DNA from: Areca catechu | Lineage: Eukaryota; Streptophyta; Magnoliopsida; Arecales; Arecaceae | Direction: 5' to 3' | Length of the DNA stretch: 64,000 nucleotides | NCBI GenBank assembly: GCA_021397845.1 | Contig: JAHSVC010000030.1 | Coordinates: forward strand, 1,240,001 to 1,304,000 | In this document: one piece after another, positions 22,383-33,790 of the stretch | How positions within the stretch are numbered: the first letter of the stretch is position 1 | Layout of the letters: each line of letters begins with the position of its first letter | Program-made: the position numbers and the translations under genes | Notes under the pieces: generated by a model | Seen by the model: the letters and a program-made list of their open reading frames with translations, nothing else | What the model was told of the DNA's origin: nothing | The model's database searches: none

Positions 22383-22681
22383 AAAATCACTCCCATAATC
22401 TTAGGGACAAATTATCTAGATGACCTCCTAATCCCAAACTTTATAAATGAGCTTTGATTGAAATCCAAAAATCATTTGTGTGCTCCCTCTGCTCGAGCCG
22501 ACTTGAGCAGATGACCTATCGGTCGAGCTGGCTCGGATGTCAAGCCGTCTCTTTTTAGTTCGAGCCATAGGGTTTTTCGTTCCCGTTTCTATTCCTAAAC
22601 CCTACTCTCCTTCCCTCCAAGAAAATTCCTAAATACTTCCTACTTCCAAAAATCTCTTTGGAACTTAATTATACTTTTGCA
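22383..22681 (+). other. Spacer between pol and third ORF with LTR-type motifs
   Basis: About 300 bp without a gene. Near 22493-22545 it repeats the LTR motif (CTCGAGCCGACTTGAG, TCGAGCTGGCTCGG), as copia H does in the same position with its own motif. It could hold a promoter or leader for the third ORF. Confidence 0.6.
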
Positions 22682-24434
22682 ATGGCACCAAAGAAGGCAG
22701 TTGGAAAGAAATCAAGATAGGATATAGTAGCTGCTCTGCAAGAAAGGAGAACCAAGTTTCAAGAAGATAGTGATTCACAACCTCCACCTCAATCAGAGGA
22801 AGAGCCAAGCCCAGTTTCTCCTAGCCACCAGATTTCTTTAGGTATGAGACCTATTACCACTGGGAGAAGAATTTTGTTCGAATTCTTAAAAGAAATAGGT
22901 TTTGTTATTAGAGATTTCATTGAGAATCAAGGATGGAAAACCATGTGCTCCTTGGATATCAAAACCTACCCGAACCTAGTAAGAACCTTCTACGAAAATT
23001 TGAGGTTTGGAGAGAACTTTGTTGAATCATGTGTTAAGGGAAAAAGGATTATCATTTCTGCTGAAATTCTTGGAAATATTTTAGAAATGCCTTTTGAGGG
23101 CACTGAGTACTTGGTCCTAAAAGACAGAACAAAAGCTTTGCAAACAGTACTGGAAAGGGCTGAGGTAGATGAAATTGGAATTCTCAAGGCCAGCACTTTA
23201 TCAATTGAAATGAGAATTCCTCTTAGTTTCATCAGTAGAATATTTGTACCCAGGACTGGCCGCTTTGATTGTGTAAGTGAAAGGGATCTTTGCTTTATGG
23301 AGCTTCTAATTAATGGTGAGAAAATTAACCTGCTTGCTATCATGATTTGTCAAATGAAAGAGGCAGTGGGAAAGTTAAAGCTTGTCTACCATATGGTATG
23401 GTCCTCTCACTTTTCTTTCAAAGTGCAAATATAGATTTGACAGGAGAGGATAGCAAAACCCTCTTGCATACCGATACCTATACAACCAAAACACTTCGAA
23501 GAATGGGTTATTTATTATCTGATGGAACCTGGAAAAAGAAGTCAGAAACTCCAATAGTTGAAGAAATAGAGGAAATACATGAGCAACGTGAAATGGAGAC
23601 AGGGAAAGGTACTTCAATGCAAATTCCAGAGTCACAGCCACAGCTAGGGTCTCCAGCCCAGATAGACCTCAATACTTCACTTCCAGATGTCCCAGCACCT
23701 GACATGCCACCAAGCACACCAATTTACACACACAGGCCACCACTGATGCTCAGGTTCACAGTCATGCTACTACTCCTGTTGTGAACACCACAATGTTACA
23801 AAACTTCATTACACAACAGTTAAACAATGTGACTGAAACCATTAGTTCATCAATGTCCACTATGTTTGAAGAACTACACAAATCTGTTGAGGAGAGACTC
23901 AATCAGTTTGAAAGACAAATAGACTATCTAAAAAGCAAAATTGACTATCTTGAAAGCTCAAAGACTATAGTACATCAAACTGATACAAATATACAACCAA
24001 TTTTATAGCTGATTACTTCAAGTTCTGAAAAGATTGAAAAATCTATTACACAAGTACTTGAAGCTTACAGAGTTGAGATGGATAACTTAATAATAAGAAT
24101 GGGATCAGTAGAAGCAGGTAAAAGAATGGAAGAAGATTACACAAGAGGCATTGGAATAATTAGAAGTGAGTTTGGAAGAGTGAGAGGCTCGACAGAAGCG
24201 TTTGCAAATGTACAAGGCACAGAGATCCTTACAATGCAAAAGGAAGTTGCTCAGATAAAAGAATCAATGGAAGATTTGGCTGCCTACAGAAGCACAAAGA
24301 AAGTAGAAGTAGAATTGAAATCTATCTCTAGTTACTTATGGAAAATGATGACTAAGATTGAAGATATCCAAGTTGCTCAAAGTGCTCCTCCCTCTTCTAA
24401 ACCTTTTCCTAGTCAATCTGCTCATCCAAGATAA
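22682..24434 (+). pseudogene. Copia A third ORF (envelope-like position), function unknown
   Basis: Starts MAPKKAVGKKSR, stop (TAG, 22718), then open 22844-23434 with LVRTFYENLRFGENFVESCV, IISAEILGNILEMPF, FVPRTGRFDCVSERDLCFME and ICQMKEAVGK. A frameshift near 23380 continues at 23347-23784 (CLPYGMVLSLFF, RRMGYLLSDGTWKKK, then Pro-rich). Another at 23781 leads to a coiled coil (FEELHKSVEERLNQFERQID), a stop at 24006, and more helix to 24434. The first domain resembles plant retroelement ORFs sometimes called putative plant transposon protein; I see no signal peptide, and the only hydrophobic run (MLLLLL) is at a frame break. Copia H has a homologue (37046-38560). Confidence 0.75.
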
Positions 24435-25293
24435 CCTACTCCACACGTTAGACCTCAAGGATCCCATAATATCCCACAATATGTTAAACTAATTGCTTCT
24501 CTGCCACTTGGCATTCAAATTCCTGGTTAACCTCCACATCCCAAAGTAGATACAGATAGTGATTGAATGTACTACTTTTCATTTTGTATTGAACATCCTT
24601 CAAATGAAATGAAAATCCACTTTTTGTCTCTTAAATTGTTCTATGAATGTTTATGTTCAATGTTTATACAATGACTGATCCAATGACTGATTTTTTATTT
24701 AGAATTTCAAGTTGAATATGAGAAAGTGAAATTATCTCAAACAAATCTTAAATACTTTCTCATTCTATTTTAAAATATGAGCTTAACTCTTATTCTACAT
24801 TTTTGATTGATTGACAAAAAGGGGGAGAAAATTGTGAAGTTATTGCATGAAAAGGATAAAACATGTTCATGTTTGTATATTTGCTCTGATTCATAAAGAT
24901 TGAAAACTCTGGTACATAATGTGGTATTTATGAATGAAAACTCTGTTACATAATGTTAAAGCTCTGATAAAATTTAATTAAACGCTCTGATAATGTTTAA
25001 ATGCTTTAAACTTTGATACTTAATAAGCTATGAATATTTAAACTTCTATTAAAAACTTTTAAGCTTTGAAGTATGAAATTGCATAGAAAGTGTGTCAAAA
25101 CATGGAGTATCTTATTGAGGGGGAGATTACCTCTTATTGCCCTAATTCTCCTTCCATAGTTTGGCACTAATTGAAATCAATTCGTTGTTTTACTTGCTCA
25201 TAAATTCTTGCAAATACAGTTATACAAGTAAGTGTAAAGTTTTATCTTGCTTTTTCATGCCCAGTATTTTGTCATCATCAAAAAGGGAGAGAT
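24435..25293 (+). promoter_or_regulatory. Copia A 3' untranslated region with repeated polypurine tracts
   Basis: About 860 bp without a gene. It contains polypurine tract-like runs at 24816-24830 (AAAAAGGGGGAGAAA) and 25117-25125, and the functional one abutting the LTR at 25280-25292 (AAAAAGGGAGAGA). The true tract primes plus-strand synthesis. Multiplied tracts upstream of the 3' LTR are a described Sirevirus trait; copia H shows the same. Confidence 0.8.
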
Positions 25294-27039
25294 TGTTGAT
25301 CCTATAAGTGATTTTGATGATAACCAATATTGAAGCATGTACATTTATTACTAACAACTCTTCAAGTATTTTACAAGTTTTTGTATGATGAGTTAATTGT
25401 TCAAACTTCAACTCCTGCATCTTTGTTTCTTGTTTGAGTTGTGTTGTAATTTATTTTTGTAAAGAAAAACACAATGAAAAGGCTAAGAAAAAATAATGTA
25501 AAAAGGGTTACTTCTATGTGTGTGTGCCTTAGAATTATTTGAGTTGGTATGATTGAAAAGTTGTAAAAATGTTAGTAAGAGTTTTTCTCTTTGAATTCAA
25601 TTATAAAAATCCTGAAGAAGATACTCGACCCGACCCAGCATGTTGAAGAGCTGACTCTACATCATGGCATGCAGCAAGGATTCTGGTACGCAGCAATCCG
25701 AGCCGACTCGAAGGTATCCGAGCCGACTCCAGTGAATCCAAGTCGACTGGAATTTGTCCGAGCCGACTCCTCCAGAGTCCAGTTTTTGAACATTTCTGAG
25801 AACAGCTAGGCGAGCCGACCCGAACCAGAAAGAGCTGACTCTGCCATACCTAATTTTGAATACCTGAGAAAGCAAGCCGACCCGAACTACATCGAGCCGA
25901 CTCTTCCAGAGTGATGTTTTCAGAACCTAAGAAGAAGAGCTGACCCAAGCTGAAAAGAGCCGACTCCTCGAGTTCAAGTTTTTCAAAGATATAAGTTCGA
26001 GCCGACCCGAGCTATCAAGAGCCGACTCATCCAGAGTAAAGTTTTGTACCTTGAGACAAAGAGTCGACTGCACTGAAGATTTGGCAACTCAACCATCGAC
26101 TCGAAGGACCCGAGCCGACTCGAAGGAATCCGAGCCGACTCGAACATCGCTTTTAGGTATCCAACGACTAGTTCCAGAATTATTTTTGAATGCCAAAAAG
26201 TGCTCCAACGGTCACAAACCACTTCCCAATGGTCTACAATGGCTAGAATTACCTTGAAGTGATAGAAGACCATATATTTGAGGGATTTGAACTTCTCTCA
26301 AGTAAGTTTTTGAGAAAAAGTACTTAAAAAGTTTGAGAGCTACATTGAATATCCAACCTACCAAAAGAAAGAGAGCACAAGAGCATTTAAACAAGCCTTC
26401 AAGTCTTCACCAACTCAGATCAGAAGCTTGAAGCAATTAAGGAAGAAGCCACTAAAGCATTTATAGCTTATTCAAGTGCAAGTTAAGTGGGCTTCTATCA
26501 AGCTGCACCGGCAACTATCCGACAAATTGAGTTTGTCATTTATTGTTGCATTTACTTCAATTATTTTTCTGAATTATTGTTGGATTATTGGTGAGCCCGG
26601 TTGAAAAACCAAATAGGTTCTTGGTGAGCCTTGATAAAAACCAAGTGTTAGGTTCTTGGTGATCCTGGTAAAACCAAGTTAGGTTTCTTTGGTGAGCCTA
26701 TTCAAAACCAAAGGGTGTTAGGTTTTCTTTGGTGATCCTATTAAAACCAAAGTGTAGAGGTTTGGATTATGATCCTGTAAAACAATCTAACTGTATTCAG
26801 GTATGAATATAGTAGAAATCCCAAGTGGTATCTTTGGTAGTGGACGTAGGAGCTGGGTTGCTCCGAACCACTATAAACCTTGTGTATTTGTATTGTGATT
26901 CTCTGATTTCTATTAGCTTCTACATTTAACTTTTAATCACAACACACAACACTCTGAAAAGGAATTTCAACTGCACATTATCTGCTTTAAATTTTTTAAT
27001 TCCCAATTCACCCTCCTCTTGGGTAGCCACCTGGCAACA
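25294..27039 (+). repeat. Copia A 3' LTR, intact
   Basis: Begins TGTTGATCCTATAAG, ends CCACCTGGCAACA and is 1746 bp. It holds the motif array (25625-26145), hairpin array (26585-26790) and conserved stem (26840-26873). Unlike the 5' LTR it is uninterrupted. Confidence 0.94.
26585..26790 (+). repeat. Hairpin array in copia A 3' LTR
   Basis: Six consecutive units with paired arms: TATTGGT/ACCAAATA, CTTGGT/ACCAAG twice, CTTTGGT/ACCAAAG twice and a degenerate GATTAT/ACAATC. The loop consensus is GAGCC or GATCC followed by AAAA. This is the cleanest copy of the array. Confidence 0.85.
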
Positions 27040-28250
27040 CTCCATATGGATTACAAGTGAATAAACCAAACTCCAATTTTGTCTTCAACTTTATTTTTAA
27101 TTTCAGCATGAGTCCTGTAATTAGAGTCGAGTCCATTCCAATTTCAATTTCATTTTAGTTTTGTTAGGCTCAATTAATCTTGTTGGGATCAATTTGATCT
27201 TGTAAATAGTTGGGTCTTATAATTAGACAAGTTGGGTTCAAATTGGATAAGATCAAGACCATGAAGCATCAAGATGAAATGGAGCAAACCACCCCAACCA
27301 CCTTACCAAGTTAGAGTGCCACCTCACCATGACAAGATGGGAAGCCACCTCACCTCCCATGCCACATCATGATGCCACCGCACCATGCCACCTTACCTCC
27401 ATTTGGGCGCCCAAGAGTTTTGTACTTGAATTCAAATTGTAACTCCCCCACTTATCTTTCCACTCTTCATGCATAAATCTCACTTATCCCTCCACTCTTC
27501 ACTCCACTCTTTAAGCTTGTAATTTGAATTTGAAAGGGCTAGGGAAGTCTATAAATATCCCTAATCCTCTTATAATCAAGCATGTTATGTTATGAATGAA
27601 ATTTGAAGTTCTTTTTCCTTCATTACGATCTTTTTGCATTGCCAGTCCGTGAGGGAGAAGGGCATGAGGCCCAACCATTGTTCTAGTTCCAAGAAGTCTC
27701 TACCAACCGGCTCTTCCAACATCCAAGAAATCTTCATCAAGCCTTTTCCTTCACTCTCCTATCTCCATTGTTCTTGCTTTGTTTATTCCTAACCCTTCCA
27801 TGCCCACTCATGTTCTTTGTTTTATAGGATCCCTCAAGTGCTTCCAGTCAAGGATGGTGTCCTCTTTGCCTCTAAACCAGTAGCAAGAAGTTTCAACATT
27901 CGAGGAAGAGATAGCCTTTTCATCCAGTCATCAATCTTCGAGTGTTGAAGAGTGATCCCATTACAAAAAATTCTTGAGTTCATTGTTGGTACAAAATCCC
28001 TTCCTTCCCTCTAAGGTCTGAAAAATTGAATAGAGTTTTATCCTAATCAAATGATTTCTCAATCAAGAAGGTCCATTTTCTTTACTTGCATGTGATTTGC
28101 ACTGCGGGATACCAACTATCTCTTTATTAGTCTTCTTTAGTGCACTTAATCACTCCTTTATGGTTGAATCTTGCTATAATGTTTAGAGTTATTGCTTAAG
28201 TTTAATTACTCAATCTCTTTATGAAAAATTTCCATCACCATCCCAAACCA
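27040..28250 (+). repeat. Gypsy B 3' LTR, second segment
   Basis: Resumes with the copied target CTCCA, then TATGGATTACAAGTG as in the 5' LTR (6136 on), and ends TCCCAAACCA. TATA box TATAAATA at 27550-27557. GTACT follows at 28251. Confidence 0.92.
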
Positions 28251-29389
28251 GTACTCCTCTCTCCAAGATACTTTCTACTACAACCCAGGGATCCTTTAAA
28301 TAAAGCTCATTGAGGGCTTTGTCCTGGTTAAATTCGAACTCAATCGGGCTCTAGATTGGCTGAAATTGTATGAAGAAATTAGGGCCGTCCGATGTGTGTC
28401 ATGATGGATGGTCGATGCTAACCTTCCTTCTTTGGCAAACAGAGTCCAGAAGGGACTCTCGTGACTTTGAATCCCCAAATCCCTGGGTCTCCCACTTGGA
28501 CTGGAACTCTACTGCAAGCCTCTTTAATGGTTGGTGACGAGCAACGACGAGCGGCGGCACTAGCGGCGATGGTGGGGGATTGGAAAAGTAGTGATCGGAG
28601 GTGGCCTGGGCAGATCGTGATGGATGGAATGGCCATTAGGCGGTGGCAGCGTGGGATGGAGGAGATGACCGGTGGCATGGTGAACTGAGGAAGTGGTGGA
28701 GGGAGATGGGAAGAGCACTGTCATGGGGGTGGTGGTTGGTCGTTGATTAGATGAGAAGTAGGTGGTTTTATGGTGGAGAACAAAGAGGGAGAGGGTGGCA
28801 GTTTTTCTAGTGGCCCTGAGTAGCTTCTTCGGTTGGCGAGGGGTTGGGCAGTGGCTTGGTATGGTGGGGCAGTTGGATAGCAGTGAGGAAGGAGGTGCAC
28901 GATAGTGGCGAAAGATGGTAGATCGAAGGAAGAGGATGGCAATGGCCAGTCCAAAAATGGGCTTTCTGATGCCTTGTCCAGCCATGGCGGCCTTCCCGGC
29001 ATCTCCTCCAATGATGGACAGTGACCAAACATTGTCTTCGATGATCGGTAGCTCAAAACGGCACCAGTGGTCCACAGGATTGGCTCATGGATCGGCACCA
29101 ATGGCTACTGATGGACCGTGCGGGGGCTTGTGAACCGAGCAGTCGGTCCTTGATGGACCGACACTACTTCAATATTCATGAAAATTTCTTAATCATTTCA
29201 AAATTCAATTTTGGACCCATCTAAACTTTGATCTGAGTGCCATCTGCACTGTTGGACTCCAAAAATCGAGCTCTTCATAATGATAGTCTTCTTTCCTATA
29301 AATGATATATAAAATATCAATTTGATATAAATAAATATAGTTTAATTATTAAATTAATACTTTTTTATGTGTATATAATATAATTATCA
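28251..29389. other. Unclassified region, continuation of 5379-6071
   Basis: DNA interrupted by gypsy B. 28251-28450 is mixed. 28500-29150 is G/A-rich on the plus strand (GGCGGTGGC-type words) and gives long spurious minus-strand open frames rich in Pro, Ser and Thr. 29160-29389 is AT-rich. No domain, LTR end or RNA gene is recognised. Similar GC-rich stretches occur at 41700-42600 and 57452-58230 inside other elements, so this may be a retroelement leader. Confidence 0.45.
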
Positions 29390-30175
29390 GGCACCCTTCT
29401 TGAAGATCGTATGGAGGCTGGCTGCCTAAAGTGAAAGGCTGCTCATTTTGTGCTCCTAAATGGGCAGCTCTATCGAAGGTCCTACTCTTATCCCTTGCTG
29501 AAGTGCTTGAGGCATTCAGAGACCGCTTACATCCTTCAAGTGATGCATGAAATAATCTATGAAAGCCATATGGGGGACAGGACACTGGCCTATAAAGCCC
29601 TCAAGTAGGGTTACTACTGGGAGACCATGCGGGAAGACGTGATCGAGTTTGCACAAAATTGCAATTGCTGCCAGCGGCACACCCACACTAATGCTAGCCA
29701 GCTTCCCATTGTCCCAGCTCTCCTCTTCCTATCCATTCACCCAGTGGGGGATGGACATTCTAGGGCCTTTCCCTTCGTATCTAGTCAACATAAGTACTTG
29801 ATTATCGCCATCGACTATTTTACCAAGTGGGTGGAGGCTAAGCCCTTAGACCATATCATCGAGGGTAAGGCAAGGTCATTCCTCTGGAAGTCGGTCATCT
29901 ACCATTTTGGACTTCCACATACCATTATCACGGATAATGTGCGATAGTTTGATTACCAGGCAATTGATGAATTCTGCACCAACTTGAATATTTGCCACCG
30001 CTTCATGTTGGTATCTCACCCACAGACTAACAAAGAGGCCAAGATGATGAATCGGACCATCATTCAAGGGCTCCACACCAGACTGGATGAGGTGAAGGGT
30101 CGATGGGCCGATAGCTCCCCAGTGTGCTACGGGCCTATCACACAATGCCCCAGATGGCGACAGACGAGCACCCTT
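29390..30175 (+). pseudogene. Tat-like Ty3/gypsy integrase, first part (element T)
   Basis: Integrase of a plus-strand Tat-like gypsy, beginning abruptly. It reads HFVLLNGQLYRRSYSYPLLK and the zinc region (HEIIYESHMGDRTLAYKALK ... CNCCQRH). After a frame change, MDILGPFP is followed by LIIAIDYFTKWVEAKPL, FGLPHTIITDNVR and HPQTNKEAKMMNRTIIQGL. The first two catalytic Asp residues (MDILGP, ITDN) are visible; the Glu expected before the NRT motif is Lys (AAG). Stops occur at TAG after YKALK and after NVR. Copia H inserted in this frame at 30175 (target CCCTT) and the gene resumes at 40555. Confidence 0.88.
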
Positions 30176-30474
30176 TGTTGGCTCCATCCAGTGATTTTGA
30201 TGAATAACAAAACATTGAGTACATATTGTATACTAATGTGTATTTCTAGCTATGAGTTTTCAGAAAGCAAGCACCTCAAATTCTCAAATGTTTTAGTATC
30301 ATGGCACACCGTGGCATGGAGCATTTTCTCAATTAAGGGCATCCTCTTCATGTAAAAAGGACTTTTACATGTTCAATTATTGATTGTTTATGTTTCATTT
30401 TAGTTTCAAAATATATGCTTGTGTTTTTGGCTTAATTCGTACTTGATTATGAACTTTTTAAGGTCAAGTGTCGA

Positions 30475-30789
30475 CACCTGGGAAGTCAAGTGTCGACACT
30501 TCAGCATTTGGCACACAGAAAAACTTCTTGGCACGCCAAGTGTCGACACCCAGAACTCAAGTGTCGATACCTGCATTTCAAGTGTCGACATTTAGGTTTC
30601 CAAGTATCGACTCAAGGCCTGAGATTTTGAAAATATAGAACTTTGCTAATGGAGGGTTTTTATGTCAAGTGTAGACACCTATGCATCAAGTGTCGACACT
30701 TGAAAGTTCAAGTGTCGACACCTAGAATCAAGTGTCGACACTTGACAGCCAAGTGTCGACACCTGACAGCCAAGTGTCGATACTTGAAA
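30475..30789. repeat. CAAGTGTCGACACTTG motif array in copia H 5' LTR
   Basis: About 12 copies of a 16-base near-palindrome (core GTCGAC) spaced about 18-45 bases. The matching array in the 3' LTR is 39389-39690 with about 11 copies, and a short one lies inside the element at 36080-36161. Confidence 0.9.
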
Positions 30790-31202
30790 TTTAACAGCCC
30801 TAACGGATCTATTTTTTTGACTTGCAGAAATCACTTTTCAAGCTCCCAATGGCTAGATTCGAGGCTCCAATGATCACAAACCATTTTTTGGAAGTTTTTA
30901 GTTATATTTAACCTCCACCAACTTCATTCTTGAGGTATTGAAGTCCATTGAAAGCCAAAAAGCCAAGAGCCATTTAAAGTTTGATTCCCTGAAAAAGCTT
31001 ACAAGCCCATCCTTACTTCATTCCAAAAGAGGAGTTTGAAGAATATTCCAAGGAGGAGACAAGAGAAAGCATCATCTTGAGCTTCAAAGCTTCTATTCTA
31101 CTCTTGAAGAGAGTTTGTCTTAATTTTTGAAATTGTATATCTGCTTTTATCTTATGATTTGACCTTGCTTTCAAGGGTGTCTTGAAAGAAGGTTGTTGTG
31201 GT

Positions 31203-31341
31203 TTGTTGGTAAGTCAAGGGACAAAACCAACTAGGGTTAACTTGTGAGCCCGAAGACAAAACAAGTGTAAAGGTTTGTTGGTAAGCCTAGGTGACAAAAC
31301 CAACATAGGTTTTGACTTGTAAGCCTTCTGAAAAATAAGTC
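31203..31341 (+). repeat. Hairpin array in copia H 5' LTR
   Basis: Four units: GTTGGT/ACCAAC, ACTTGT/ACAAGT, TGTTGGT/ACCAACA and GACTTGT with a mismatched arm (perfect GACTTGT/ACAAGTC in the 3' LTR near 40238-40262). Loops contain AAGCC or GAGCC and end AAAA. Confidence 0.82.
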
Positions 31342-31626
31342 GGCTATAATCTTGATTGGATTATAGTGGATTTTCCAAGGGTGGCTTGGGAAGTGGATGT
31401 AGGTGCTAGGATTGCACCGAACCACTATAAACTTTGTATTTATGTGTGATTGCCCTCTTCTTTCTTGCTCTTTGTTATTGCAATTCATTTACTGCTTTCC
31501 GCTGCATTCAATCTAGTGCATTGAATTTATTACTCACAAAACACCACTAGACCTTCACATTTTAGTTTTAAATTTTTAAAAAGATCCAATTCACCCCCCT
31601 CTTGGGCTTCATTTCTGGGCAACAAG

Positions 31627-31638
31627 TGGTATCAGAGC
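31627..31638 (+). promoter_or_regulatory. Primer binding site, copia H
   Basis: TGGTATCAGAGC, two bases after the LTR. Confidence 0.94.
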
Positions 31639-31681
31639 ACCGGTACTCTCTTGTAGGTCCAAGGATCTTGAGTTAAAGATC

Positions 31682-32700
31682 ATGGCAGCTCCAATAGGAA
31701 TGTGTGTTGTTGAAGGTCAAGCTTTAAATCGTCCCCCACTCTTCAATGGCACAAATTACACGTATTGAAAAACATGCATGCACATTTTATTCAAGCTATT
31801 GATTATAATCTGTGGAGGACAATTGTTAAAGGTCCTCATCAGCCTACTATGTTGGTTAATGGCATTCTCACTAAAAAATGGAAGATGATTGGGATGAGAA
31901 TGACATTAAGTAAATAGAGCTTAATGCTAAGGCTATGAATTTATTATTTTGCTCTCTTGATCCAAGTAAATTCAATAGAATATCTAATTGTCTCTTCGCC
32001 AAGAAGATTTGGGACACACTTGAGGTTACCCATGAGGGTACACACAAAGTGAAAACAACTAAGGTCAACATACTCATTCATACTTACGAAATATTTAGAA
32101 TGGAACCTACTGAGTCTATTAGTGAGATGTATACTAGGTTCACAAATATTGTGAATGGCATGAAAAGCCTAGAAAAAGTTGTTTCTAATGGTGAACTTGT
32201 AAACAAATTTCTCAGGTCTCTACCGATTCTTGGGATGCAAAGGTGACAGCTATTGAAGAAGCCAAGGATGTCAATACTCTTCCACTTGAGTAATTATTGG
32301 GCTCACTGATAATTTATGAGCTTTTCCTCAAATAAAAGAATGTGGAAGTCGATAAAAAGAAGAAAGTGATCGCTTTCAAATCCACTGCTAGAGAAGAATC
32401 AAGCGATGACTCCGAAGAAGATGATGAAGAAGATGAGACGGCTCTAATGGCAAGACAATTCAGAAAGTTCATGAGGAAGAAAAAGTTCAACTTCAAGAAG
32501 AAACCCCTGAAAGGTGAACCAAGTAAAGAGAAAGACAAGGAGAAAGATAAGGAGCAGCCCACCTGCTTTGAATGCAAGAAACCGGATCATTTTAAGGTGG
32601 ACTGCCCCTTACTAAAAAAAAGTAGAAGAAAATTAAGGAAGAAGGCCATGATAGCAACCTGGAGTGACAGTAAGGACTCCAGCTCTGAGGAAGAACAGTA
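31682..32700 (+). pseudogene. Copia H gag
   Basis: Starts MAAPIGMCVVEGQALNRPPL and reads FNGTNYTY before TGA where Trp is expected, the same nonsense change as in copia A. Open 31935-32246 reads the UBN2-type capsid block (KKIWDTLEVTHEGTHKVKTT, KFLRSLP). Then 32342-32701 has an Asp/Glu run, an Arg/Lys run and an intact zinc knuckle CFECKKPDHFKVDC (CX2CX4HX4C). At least three frame or stop disruptions lie between. Confidence 0.88.
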
Positions 32701-33372
32701 GGAAGTCACAAACTTCTGTCTGATGGCGGATCATGATGAGGTACAATCTGAAACTGAGAATGAATTTATATTTAATAAACTTCATGAAGTTTTTGATGAA
32801 TTAGTTATAGAATTTCAAAACTAAAGTCAAAACATAAAGATTTGAAAAAGCAAAATTTGGAGTTAGCTAAAGAAAATCATAAGTTTTCTAATGAAAATGA
32901 CTGCCTTCTTCTTCAAAATAAAAAATTAAATGATAAGATTTCAGCTCTTGAAAAGGAAAAAGAAGTTTTGAAAAGAAAAGTCCTTCAGTTTCAAATAAAA
33001 ATCTTTCAAAACAAAGCAAAGAAATTTGGATGAAAATAAAAGATATAAAGAAGAATTGAAAAGTTAAAATCTTTGTAGATAAATTTACATACAGTTCTGA
33101 AAAATTAAACTTACTTTTGAACAATCAAAGGGCTATTTTGATAGAGCAGGTTTAGGGTTTAGAACTCATAAGAAACAAAAACTTTTCAAAAATTTCTTTG
33201 TGCCTGCATCTTCATCCATTACTTGTTATGCATATGGTACTATAGGGCATAAATCTTACATGTGCAACAAAAGAAGATTAAGTAACATTAAGAAAGTTTG
33301 GGTTCCAAAAGGAACCAATGCCACTAACCCAAAAGGATCCAAGATGACTTGGGTACCTAAAGTCTCCACTTG
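32701..33372 (+). pseudogene. Copia H gag C-terminal coiled coil and degenerate zinc knuckle
   Basis: Lys/Glu/Asn-rich helix (32842-33033: LELAKENHKFSNENDCLLLQ and on). A knuckle CYAYGTIGHKSYMC near 33222 follows, in which the second Cys is Tyr. The tract ends with MTWVPK before protease. Parallel to 18541-19293 of copia A, where the knuckle is intact. Confidence 0.72.
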
Positions 33373-33790
33373 ATATTTATTGCAGGTATGCCTTGCAACC
33401 AATAAGAAAAGAATGTGGTATCTTGATAGCGGTTGCTCAAGGCATATGACAAGAGATGTGGAGCAGTCTCATCACTCAAATATCAAAATGGTGGCAATGT
33501 GATTTTTGATGATAATGGAAAGGGTAAAATTGTTGGTATTAGTAAAGTCCATATCACCCCTTTTCTTACATTGATAATGTTTATATGTTGATGGTTTGAA
33601 ACATAACTTGCTTAGTATTAGTCAATTTTGCGACAAGGATTTTAAAGTGTTTTGAATCTTCTATGTGCATTGTTTCTAGTTTAGATGACAATGGCATCAA
33701 GTTCATTGGTCATAGGCATGGTAATATTTATATGGTTGATCTTGATGATCTTCTAGTTCAAAATGGTCAATGCCTAGTGGCAATAAAAGC
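33373..33790 (+). pseudogene. Copia H protease
   Basis: Active-site block RMWYLDSGCSRHMTRD at about 33410-33460. Small deletions shift the following strands into other frames (GLKHNLLSISQFCDKD, then GHRHGNIYMVDLDDL). Not functional as read. Confidence 0.82.

Larger units (their letters stand above)
10453..27039 (+). mobile_element. Copia A: Sirevirus-like Ty1/copia element with a third ORF
   Basis: TSD CTCCA at 10448-10452 and 27040-27044. The 5' LTR is split by gypsy C (10453-10631 and 15818-17382, together about 1744 bp); the 3' LTR is 25294-27039 (1746 bp). Between them lie primer site, gag, protease, integrase, RT and RNase H in Ty1/copia order. A 300-bp spacer, a third ORF (22682-24434) and an untranslated tail with several polypurine tracts follow. 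Extra ORF, long LTRs and repeated polypurine tracts are traits described for Sireviruses. Many stops make it defective. Without gypsy C it is about 11.4 kb. Confidence 0.93.
6077..28250 (+). mobile_element. Gypsy B: non-autonomous Ty3/gypsy element hosting copia A
   Basis: LTR element with TSD GTACT at 6072-6076 and 28251-28255. It has a 5' LTR (6077-7345), primer site (7350-7361), a decayed interior (7346-10394) and a 3' LTR split by copia A (10395-10452 and 27040-28250). Without the nested insertions it would be about 5.6 kb. The interior keeps only a gag start, a central segment shared with gypsy C and the integrase C-terminus with a chromodomain-like tail. Protease, RT, RNase H and the integrase core are missing. 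It would have needed proteins from a relative to move. Confidence 0.92.
30176..31624 (+). repeat. Copia H 5' LTR
   Basis: TGTTGGCTCCATCCAG ... TTTCTGGGCAACA. Contains the GTCGACAC motif array (30475-30789), hairpin array (31203-31341) and conserved stem (31392-31426). Confidence 0.95.

Noticed and set aside
22682..24434. Retroviral-type envelope gene in copia A
   Set aside because: Only the position fits; there is no signal peptide, cleavage site or transmembrane anchor, and the sole hydrophobic run is at a frameshift.
28560..29101. 171-codon and 126-codon minus-strand frames
   Set aside because: Composition-driven (purine-rich plus strand), no start context or domain, and located in unclassified repeat DNA.
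30475..30789. CRISPR-like array of short repeats and spacers
   Set aside because: Spacing is irregular, copies vary, both LTRs carry the same array, and the context is a plant retrotransposon without cas genes.
30643..30873. Open frame reading repeated CRHL/VSTP-type peptides
   Set aside because: It is a translation of the GTCGACAC motif array inside a copia LTR; the same peptides arise in the other arrays (39415-39706, 36055-36346) in several frames.
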